DNA of 64,000 nt from Acanthamoeba castellanii str. Neff. Taxonomy: Eukaryota; Discosea; Longamoebia; Acanthamoebidae. A model generated the notes under the pieces. It was not told the origin of the DNA. It saw only the letters and a list, made by a program, of their open reading frames with translations, and did not search any database. The position numbers and the translations under genes were made by a program. Numbering within the stretch: position 1 is the first letter of the stretch; each line of letters starts with the position of its first letter. The DNA is taken from the NCBI RefSeq assembly GCF_000313135.1, contig NW_004457532.1:235155-299154 (forward strand), given 5' to 3'. Below are positions 56,801 through 64,000 of the stretch, piece after piece.

Positions 56801-58304
56801 TATAGTCTGACCTTGAAGCTGCTTCATAGTATGCCGATCCTCCGTTACTTAACGCTATTGCCCGCCCACACAACCCAGCTGAGGAGATTGACTTCAAGCA
56901 GGCCAGCTCTCCCCACGATGTCTGTGGCGCCCTGAAGCATTACTTCCGCGAGAGCTCGGTCCCGCTCATCCCCTTCGAGCACCACCAGGACTTCGTCGCC
57001 GCTGGCCGTACGGCCCTCCACTCCGAATGCGCCAATGTGAGTGTGTGGGATGTGTTCTGACGTTACGCGTTGCCTCCCCGCCTCAGAGATCGCTGATGAC
57101 CGCCAATGTGCTGACGCACTGAAGGCTGCTGTGCCGGCTCTTCCGGCGGATAACATGCGCATGATCAAGGAACTCTTTGGATTCCTTCACCAGGGTACGT
57201 CACCACCCAACGGCCAAGGTCTACGTTGTGAGTGTACCATCACGCACACTGGTCTTACCGTGTGGCGCCACATGGCAGTCATGCTGCATCAGGAAAAGAA
57301 CAAAATGTCGGCCAACAACCTGGGCATTGTGTTCGGTCCCTCGATCATGCGCAATCGCTCCAACACCGTAGATTTCTCCTCCACTGGCCACCAGTCTGCC
57401 GCAACCTATGCCATGATTCAGTACTATGACTACATATTTGCCAACGCGGTACGGAACCTCGAGCGCGCATGGTCGCGACCACTCTTGCTCACCCCTATCC
57501 GCAGGAGTGGAGGGCAAAGGCGCCTCCGACCGTGCAGCCGTCCCCTCGACATCTGCCTGTGACGCCTCTCTCGCCAGTCCAGCCTGCTTCCCCCGGAGCG
57601 TCATCGCTCGCGAAGTCGACCTCCGATGCGTACCGGAAGGAGCGTGGCAACTCCATGCCGGACGAGCACAGGGCTCTCCTGGCGCACGTCTCGCTGTTCG
57701 ACAAGACCGACGACTTTGCTTTGCTGGGGCTCGCGAAAAAGCTACACGCGGCTGACACCGGTACTCCTTTCCCTCTTAAAAAGGCCAGCCACCCACCAGA
57801 TCCATCCATCCACCCATCCTGGATCCTCACGACGTGAGGGTGCCTTTCGCAGACACCAAGCTGGCGGAGGTGATGGAAAAGGAGCTGAATGGGCCGAAGT
57901 TGGTTGCCCTTTGCCTGGGCTTCGCGCGGGTGATCAGCGACATGACGGAGAAGCGGCAGCACGACGCGGCGGCGAGCAGCAAGCGGAGATCCCTGGGCGA
58001 GAGCAAGCTCGCCGAGCTCTTGGCCAACCTCACTTCCTCAAGCGGAAGCTCGAGCCCAACGAGTGCCTCCGCGGAGGAGGGCCTCCATGCCGTAGCGGGC
58101 AAGCCCGCCACCGAGGCCGCCAGCGCCAAGAAGACAAGCAAGCGAAAGTCCAAGAAAAAGACCAAGGCCGACGGAGACAACGAAGAGGTGTCGAAGAGGC
58201 GGAGCGGGTCCTGGTTAGCGATTCCAGGCAAGAGCGGCAAGAAGGACAAAGGAAGCAAGAAGCGAGGTGATGACTCTGGCGGCGAAGGCGTGCATGCAGA
58301 GTAG
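53843..58304 (+). CDS. RhoGAP protein with N-terminal ubiquitin-fold (FERM-F0/F1-like) modules
   Basis: A multi-exon gene ending at the TAG 58302-58304. The N-terminus is Ser/Pro/Arg-rich. Ubiquitin-like modules follow: LLKNSVLLTIDVPDLGTSVK..., and VRVEVEPTRLVETVL... with SLYGLWRGRDGPWLDE...GLEQS then DILVLRRRF, and AIIVVKFLCKNSDF.... A basic/alanine-proline linker leads to the RhoGAP domain. The arginine finger is GVFRISGAS (near 56710-56735). The second signature is NKMSANNLGIVFGPSIMR (about 57301-57355). In the family this domain speeds GTP hydrolysis by Rho, Rac or Cdc42 at the membrane or cortex. The C-terminus has a helical segment (LVALCLGFARVISDM) and a lysine-rich tail. The first exon and its donor (about 54310) are less certain than the rest. 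Confidence 0.88.
54765..54810 (+). repeat. CACGACACGAC microsatellite in a RhoGAP intron
   Basis: Short tandem tract of ACACG/ACGAC units on the sense strand inside the intron before the exon beginning near 54823. Same family as the tract at 28121-28201. Confidence 0.85.
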
Positions 58305-58478
58305 TCTCCACCCCTCCCTTGCTTATGTAAAATAAATTCCGGTATTGACCCAAATCTCGGCAAACACATCGCTTGTACTGCCGGACGACCGGCGTTGCCC
58401 CTTTCCGCTGGGCTCCTTGTGGTGCGGTTCCGACCACCAAGAGTTCGTCATACACGACCTCCCGGCAAAGACGAGGCC
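58305..58478. other. Convergent 3' intergenic gap
   Basis: 174 bp between the RhoGAP stop and the Rab stop. AAATAAATTCCGG at about 58328 includes an AATAAA hexamer, a plausible RhoGAP polyadenylation signal. Nothing else seen. Confidence 0.45.
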
Positions 58479-59644
58479 TCAACAGGAGCATCCATTTCCC
58501 TGGGTTGATGCGTCATAGTCGCTGCAGTGAAGGAGAGGAGGAGTCAGCCAGGAGAGCAGCACGCACATAGGGAGGGAGGAGCAGTCGGGGAGTAGGCAAA
58601 TACTCAATGTTGCGGATCACATCTCGCCGGCCTTTGTTTGGGCCAGCGGCATTGGTGTCAGCTTTCGTAGACACGTACTGAGCCGCTCTGCGGGCCAGCT
58701 CGGCGAAGACCTCGTCCACGCCCGTGTTGTCCTTTGCGCTCGCCACGAAGTGGGCGCAGTCTGCACCGTGGCTCCACTCCTCGGCGTCCCTGGCATTCAC
58801 CTGCGCCCGCTCACGGTGAGACCACAGCCAGAGCGCCAGCTCACAACAAGGACCAGACCAGGGCAGGGCGAGCGACCTGGCGCGTGGTCTGCAGATCCAT
58901 CTTGTTGCCCACCACCACCATCGGCACAGCGGCTCCGGCTGCGTGCACGTGAAAGAAAGATGAGAGTCTCATCTTGGCGGCAGGCGGGTGGGTGGAAGGG
59001 AGAGCAGTGCGGCGGACCCATGGAGCGGAACTCGGAGAACCACCCTTCAAGGTCGGCGAAGGACTGGCTGGAGGTGACGTCGTAGACCATCAGACACGCA
59101 TCGGCCCCTCGGAAGTAAAGGGGGCTCAGGCTCCTGTACCGCTCTTGCCCCGCCGTGTCCTGAGTCCGCACACGCCACCGCAGCCACCCACACAACGCCC
59201 ACCCGCCGTTCACCACACACTCGATGCGATGGAGGCAACTCACTCGCGCGGGCGCGCGCGAGGGCTCACGCACCCACATCTCGAGCTTGATCAGGACTCC
59301 GTCTGCGAGAAGGTCCTTTGTCACGAATGCCGCCCCGATGGTGGAGTCGTGCCTGGGCAGGATGTGATTACAAATGGGTCGGAAACCCATTGTCGGAGTC
59401 AAATGAGCGACAACCACCACCACCACACCATTGGGGGGGGGGGGTGGAGGAGTGACGTGAGCACGCACTTGTCGAACTTGTTGAACACAAACCGCTGCAC
59501 GAGGGCCGTCTTGCCCACCCTGGCCGACCACTGTGGTCAGCATATATGCATGCAGGCGCCTATTGCGGGGTGTAGTGGTGGGGTGTACCCGCAGTCGCCC
59601 ACAATGACCACCTTCACCGTAAACTTTACTGGTGCTGCCGCCAT
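58479..59644 (-). CDS. Rab-family small GTPase (Rab5/Rab21-like effector region)
   Basis: Seven exons (59644-59589, 59519-59469, 59352-59274, 59159-59018, 58938-58877, 58800-58621, 58499-58479) give 196 residues. All GTPase motifs are present: P-loop GDCGVGKT (split by intron 1), switch I DSTIGAAF, WDTAGQERYRSLSPLYFRGA, NKMD, and ASAKD for the SAK motif. The TIGAAF switch and YDVTSSQSF favour the Rab5/Rab21/Rab22 branch. The short last exon encodes GNGCSC-stop, a CXC motif for double geranylgeranylation, so the protein should be membrane-anchored and act in endocytic vesicle traffic. The region between P-loop and switch I is short (VQRFVFNKFDKHDS). The last exon is only 21 nt and easy to miss. 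Confidence 0.9.
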
Positions 59645-59869
59645 GCCTCCCTCTGTCTCTGCCTCCTCTGTCTCTAGAGACTGTTTCTTTGGATCGAGGT
59701 AAACGCGTTTGATGAAAGAGATGGAAGGGCTCTTGGACTCCGGAAGACGTGGGGGGGAGGCTAAAGGGAAAGCGAAGAAGAAAGTGGCGACTACGTTTTT
59801 GCCGCGGAAATGAAAATAAAGAGAAAAAAGAGGAAATGAGACTGTTTCTGAAAAGAAAGAGGAGGAAAA
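59645..59869. other. Rab upstream region, A-rich on the plus strand
   Basis: 225 bp upstream of the Rab ATG. It includes an A/G-rich stretch (about 59760-59880) leading into the relic gene. It should contain the Rab promoter; no element recognised. Confidence 0.35.
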
Positions 59870-60258
59870 GGAAGTCACCACGACGTCCAACAATGAGGCC
59901 TTCCTCGTAGTGCTAGATGGCGAACGCCACCCGAGCGCCCCCGATTCGCACTGGGCCGGATGATGTACTACAAGAATTATAAGCTCTTCTTCAACGCCTA
60001 CATCAAGGCTTCGCGCCTTCGGTGGGTGCTCGTGACGCCACAGAACGCCGCCTCCATCATGCGCCTCGTCAAGGAGGCCTTTGTGCGCAAGTCGGCCCCG
60101 AAGAACGGCGAAGGGATCTTCACTCAGGAGTTCATCCGCACGCTCCTCGCCGGGTACGCCCGCGCTTCGGCTCGGCAGTGTCATCATCACGCGTGTGGGC
60201 AAGTACAACATAAAGATCATGATCAGCCACGATCCCGACACCGGCAGGCAGCTCCGCG
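59870..60258 (+). pseudogene. Gene relic, unknown family
   Basis: Two good coding stretches on the plus strand are out of frame with each other. The first reads NNEAFLVVLDGERHPSAPDS then HWAG and stops. The second, from 59961, reads MMYYKNYKLFFNAYIKASRL and continues to FIRTLLAG. It splices by a normal intron (GTACGC...CGGCAG, about 60154-60179) to VIITRVGKYNIKIMISHDPD. A one-base shift near 59957 would join the two. Third codon positions are GC-rich, as in real genes here. No start codon in the first part and no sensible continuation after about 60258, where a PP2C fragment begins on the other strand. I do not recognise the family. Confidence 0.5.
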
Positions 60259-60735
60259 ATGCCCTTTGGTGTCGCCGAGCGCGCGGGTCATGGCGTTGTG
60301 CACCCCGTCGAGTCGCACGTAGGTCTGGTTGGGGTCCGCGGGTCGGGATGCGAACGACGCCCCGGTGAGCTCCACGCGCCGATCCTCGCGCTCGCTGGCG
60401 TGTGGCTTGTGGTCCAGCGTGGTGAGCTGCTTGTGTCCGATGGTGGGCCGTGCGATGATGGCCTCGGAATCGCCCACCAATGCCCACCACAGCACGGTGC
60501 CATCCTATTGCCACAGGCACACGGTGGCCGTACTGCCCGAGTTGCGATGATGGTGCATGTGGATCAGTGTTGAGCTGGCGCTGCGCCTGCCAGAAGGCGA
60601 GCACGAGTTTGGCGTTGATCTCGCCCGATCGGCGTCGTCAAGGTCGAGCGCATCGCCGAGGTGGTGGGCCATGCACTCAGGCAGCATCTTGCGCAGGGCG
60701 CACGACTCCGTTGAGAAAATGTAACTCCGATCTCG
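60226..60735 (-). pseudogene. Degraded PP2C-type Ser/Thr phosphatase fragment
   Basis: Read on the minus strand, PP2C landmarks appear: AKLVLAFWQAQRQLN, then in another frame NSGSTATVCLWQ, an in-frame TAG near 60507, DGTVLWWALVGDSEAI, LTTLDHKPHASEREDR and DGVHNAMTRALGD. The family needs an N-terminal DGHGG metal-binding segment and a C-terminal D-G-x-W-D segment; neither is present. The frameshift (about 60555), the nonsense codon and both truncations argue for a relic. Its upstream end coincides with the composition break at about 60735. Confidence 0.72.
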
Positions 60736-61036
60736 TCTCACCAATAAAAGGGCTATGAAGACAATGACTCAGTTGTCTTTTGTCTCACAGAACACATACA
60801 CTGAGTTACTCTGCTCAACAGGTTATGGACCCACGCTCATGATGACGCACAAAGGAGGTCATTGCTTTACACTGAAGACAGCTGCTGACTAGTCACCTGC
60901 CTGCACTGCCATCAGAATGGCATCACCCAGTGACAGTTCCAGGAATTTGTCACTTGCTGCAGTCTGTTGTGGATGGAGGGTGTCTCACAACCAAGCCCTT
61001 CATTGTTAGATTTCTCAATGAAGATTAGCACCTTGA

Positions 61037-62255
61037 CCAAAACAATGTAACCACAGAGTTGTGGTCTGGAACCTCATCAAGCACTGGCAGTGGGAGAATG
61101 TCTACAAAGTTCTGCCAGCTGCTGCAGGGACAGAACTCAGCTGGATCATCCTCAACCACATCTCCAGCTTCAAGAACTACATCAACTCAGCAGGCTCAGT
61201 TGTCCTGAATGCTTTCAAGAAGGCCCTGAACTACTACACCCTCAGCCAAAACCCACTCTTCCAGATCACACATGGCAAAAAAACTGTTACCAACTACAAT
61301 GCTCTCATGGAGCACCTGGTATGTCCACCACCTTCATATTCCAAACCATTACTCATCACCCCACACCTCTCAGAAAACACTCAAGGGTCATGCTGCACCA
61401 AAGCCCACCACTCTGCAGAAGTACTCTACTACCTTAAGGGCCCTGTTCAATGCTCCAGGAGTGGTGGAGTATGTTATTTCTACTCTAACTCTTCACCTTT
61501 GTTTTGAGGATGCAGCAACTTGCCTATCAAAGTCTTATGGTGTTGGATTCTACATCTCCTCATCTCCCTCCAACATTGCCAATGCCATCACCTCACTTGA
61601 GTCACACTCCACCCTCCAGGTCTTCTGCCTACTCCACTTCTACTACAGCTCCCCAACTTACTCCAGCTCCATGCCCACCTCTGAACCTCTTGTCAGTGGC
61701 TTTGATGTTCTCATCTTCAGCCACAAGAGGGGTAACATGTCCGCCATCTGGCATCCTCTGGCCAGTGACACCATCCCAGAACCCTTCTGCTATCTGCACC
61801 ACATCCCCATCCCACACCCAATGTGTGAGGTTGTCCACTCTGCTCCTGCTTTCCTCACTGCTCAATCATTGGACCGCACCCTGCTTCACATTGGCCTCTA
61901 CAGCTTCCTCATCCAGAGCTTAGAGCTTCCCAATCCTTCTCCCCACCCCATCACATTGCCCACCACTCCCTACCACATTCTCCATGAGGCAAATCCCACC
62001 TACTACCTCTCCTTCTGTGCTGCCCTTTACTCCAGCTTTGTCTGCCTCTCCTCTACCCCCATAGCAGAGGGCAACATCTCCTCTCTCACCAACTGGCTCC
62101 TCACCTTCCACTCTAAATTCCTGGAGGAGTCAGATCTCACAGCCATCACTTCCTTCCTACAAGGCCTAACTTCACATCCTGCCCTTGCCCCTCTCACACC
62201 CAAGACCAGCTCCTCCTCTTCTGGTCCATGGAAAGTGTGGAAGTCCATTGGCTAA
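61037..62255 (+). CDS. Unrecognised two-exon gene in the CpG-depleted block (5' end unknown)
   Basis: The frame is open from 61037 with no ATG at its beginning. Exon A (61037-61318) encodes NLIKHWQWENVYKVL... ending NYNALMEHL. A 55-nt intron (61319-61373, GTATGT...CTCTCAG, phase 0) joins it to KTLKGHAAPKPTTLQKYSTT and onwards to the TGA at 62253-62255. About 390 residues are covered. Content is rich in Ser, Thr, Pro, Leu and His (LHHIPIPHPMCEVVHSAP), without a signal peptide, transmembrane run or catalytic motif that I recognise. Codon use differs sharply from every other gene in the window. It may be a domesticated or mobile-element gene, or come from another organism through misassembly. 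Confidence 0.45.
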
Positions 62256-62604
62256 TGTTTCCCTCCACTCTGTTCTGTTCCTCATTTCAACAAAATACAT
62301 TAGCCCTTTTTTACACTTATGCCTTGAAATTCTTCATTGCCCCCATCTGCTTTTACCATGACCTACACCATTTTTCCCTGTTTTGCCACTCTCTGTACAT
62401 ATTTTGCCAAAACCACTCACACACCATGTTCAAAAAAGTACTGCTTTCGCTGCACATACACATATATCACTTGTACAGATTTTACTTTACAAAAGGTGCC
62501 ACTGGCACCTTTTTCTGGACACAGTGTTTATGTGTGTTCTGGAATGCATTGACAATTCCATTAATTAACCATATGATTGGCTTATGATATTGTTGACAGT
62601 CCCT

Positions 62605-62790
62605 GATGTGCATTGGGAATTTTATTTGTTGACAATTCCAAATGTGCATTGGGAGCTTCAACTTGTCCAGAGTCCCACAATGTGCATTGGTATTTTTACT
62701 GGTCAACAGGCACACCACATGTGCATAAAGCTGTGCTAGTGTTGAAGGATGTGGCATTTGTAACTTGCGCCAGTTTCTGATGTGCATTTT
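62605..62790 (+). repeat. Degenerate short repeat around ATGTGCATTGGG
   Basis: The motif (g/a)ATGTGCATTGGG occurs at about 62606, 62642 and 62680 (spacing 36-38 bp). Shorter forms are at about 62719 (CATGTGCAT) and 62779 (GATGTGCATT). TTGACA-ATTCC accompanies two of them (62591, 62629). They form a small, diverged direct-repeat cluster after the unrecognised gene. Confidence 0.6.
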
Positions 62791-62799
62791 ACTCCACAA

Positions 62800-64000
62800 C
62801 CACCATGCATAGGCAATTTCTTAGTTGTCATTGACAAACACAAATATCTAGTATTCCTTGCTAATGTTACTGCTGTACACAACAGAAATACATGGTATTC
62901 CTTGTGTCTGTTAGAGCTGTTGCTTTTTGGAATACAGTTTAAAAGCCCAGGTTGTGGCCATAGTTTCTTATCTACAACATGTCAACACATCCAGCACAAC
63001 ACCACACCATCTTGAAGAGGACCTGGCATCCTCAATTCTTGACTCTCTCTTTACACTGTCACTTCAGCCTGTTCCTCACACCCCAAGAAAACAACTACTA
63101 TGCACTGCAGAGCAACACACACCTAAAAAACACAGGACCCTGGTCACTGCTGACACACTTCAGGCCCTTCACATTTGAATTGCTGCATGTCTTTTTGCCT
63201 CTCTCACTTCACATCTGATGAATTGATGGCCATTTCTGCCCCCTATGCAGAGAGGAATGAGCATGAGTGAACTCAATTCTTGAACAACACAATGTCTGTC
63301 ACCTGCACTTCTCTGGTACCCTTATGCCACTTCAAGTTGCGACTCAATGGCTTGCCTGTCTGCCTCACTGCTTTTGAAGGTGCAGCACCATTCCTCCTTT
63401 GATATTGCCACCCATTTCTGTTATTGCTGCTACCATTTTACATTTATCCTTCCACCTCTAGGCTCATGGCTTCAGTCACACCAAGTGGCGTTCAGCTCTT
63501 CAGGTGGTTATTGTTGGAGGCTGGGTACCTATGACACCTGTGGCCACCAACAGCCTTCTAATGCAACCACCAACTCACACCTAACTTGTGGTGATTTGAA
63601 ATGAGAGGTCACAAATGACTGGAATTTTTGTTGTGCTAAAATCATGTGAGATTTGACATTTTTGATTTATAGGGCAGTTTTGAAGATTTGGAGCTGCACA
63701 TGTGATTTTGACATGCTAGACTGCTGCATATAAGTGATATTGAGAGACTTGAGATGAAAATGATTTCATAAAAACTTGGAATTTGTGGAGTTAAAAGTGA
63801 TTTTAGCAGTGTGAAATGGAGTGGAATTTTAACTTCAGGAATAGTGCTCTAATTCAGCACAAATGTGAAGAATGAAGTTTAGTGCATGTGTGCAACTGAC
63901 TGAATATGGTGTGAGGTTGTACATGAACTGGAAGTGAGGGCAGCATGTTGGCCACTGATTATGGAATTGATGGAGGGGGTGAAAGCAAAAGCAAGGTGCA
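62800..64000. other. Non-coding tail of the CpG-depleted block
   Basis: No gene supported. A short open stretch (FLTPQENNYYALQSNTHLKN) lies at about 63067-63126, without a start or splice context. From about 63600 the sequence becomes purine/T-rich with many TGATTT and GAAATG words and almost no C in CpG context. Confidence 0.5.

Larger units (their letters stand above)
60736..64000. other. CpG-depleted segment of foreign composition
   Basis: From about 60736 to the right edge I find only about six CG dinucleotides in 3.2 kb, against tens per few hundred bases to the left. TG and CA are abundant, GC content falls to roughly 40-45 percent, and Acanthamoeba-like GC-rich codon third positions disappear. 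The left border meets the truncated PP2C relic. The segment contains one two-exon candidate gene (61037-62255), a short degenerate repeat cluster (62605-62790) and no other recognisable gene. It continues past the window. Confidence 0.85.

Noticed and set aside
59537..60604. 355-codon minus-strand frame covering the relic region
   Set aside because: It reads through the Rab first exon and both relics without any family motif. It is explained by GC-rich composition.
63347..63604. 85-codon frame near the right edge
   Set aside because: No start context, motif or splice sites. Length is not unusual for this composition.

Overview
The window is nuclear DNA of a GC-rich, intron-dense protist, most likely an Acanthamoeba-type amoebozoan. 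Coding regions have GC-rich third positions. Introns are short (about 50-130 nt), and their donors are mostly GTACGT, GTATGT or GTGCGT. Genes are packed head-to-head or tail-to-tail with 150-350 bp between them. The protein families (RasGEF, RhoGAP, p24, RED, peroxisomal ABCD, Rab, mercaptopyruvate sulfurtransferase) are eukaryotic. I inferred the organism from these features, not from a database match. Most exon chains were rebuilt by hand so that splice phase closes across every junction. They are listed with each gene.

Layout, left to right: (1) a minus-strand PH protein with tandem FERM-F0/F1-like ubiquitin folds that runs off the left edge (<1-4312); (2) an alpha/beta hydrolase (4606-6104); (3) a SAP-domain/beta-propeller protein (6562-8825); (4) a 2H phosphoesterase (8978-10278, minus); (5) a Fanconi-anaemia core-complex FAAP100-like gene (about 10568-15037); (6) a RasGEF (15264-19546); (7) S-formylglutathione hydrolase (19832-21278, minus); (8) a p24 cargo receptor (21436-22457); (9) the RED/IK spliceosomal protein (about 22795-26010); (10) a mitochondrial YbaB/EbfC-like protein (26100-26685, minus); (11) a peroxisomal ABCD half-transporter (26882-30165); (12) one giant minus-strand gene of 21 kb (30493-51608); (13) mercaptopyruvate sulfurtransferase (51967-53532); (14) a RhoGAP with the same ubiquitin-fold modules as gene 1 (53843-58304); (15) a Rab GTPase (58479-59644, minus); (16) two decayed gene relics (about 59870-60735); (17) a CpG-depleted block of different composition to the right edge (about 60736-64000).

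The outstanding feature is gene 12. It encodes a secreted protein of about 6,980 residues, almost entirely a hexad-based (6/12/18-residue) beta-solenoid repeat. It has a signal peptide, a distinct N-terminal region, a globular C-terminal cap, no cysteine that I can see in the array, and about 20 copies of an RGD tripeptide at a fixed place in the repeat. In this sequence the frame is broken by four small indels whose net effect is minus three bases. By comparison with sister repeats they look like assembly or sequencing errors, although a pseudogene is possible. The second outstanding feature is the abrupt change near 60.74 kb to DNA almost without CpG. It is either a methylated, mobile-element-rich segment bordered by pseudogenes or a chimeric assembly join.

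Functionally the genes are a mixed housekeeping set: small-GTPase regulation (RasGEF, RhoGAP, Rab), secretory trafficking (p24, Rab), peroxisomal and one-carbon/sulfur metabolism (ABCD, formylglutathione hydrolase, sulfurtransferase), RNA and DNA maintenance (RED, 2H enzyme, FAAP100). No operon-like logic is expected.
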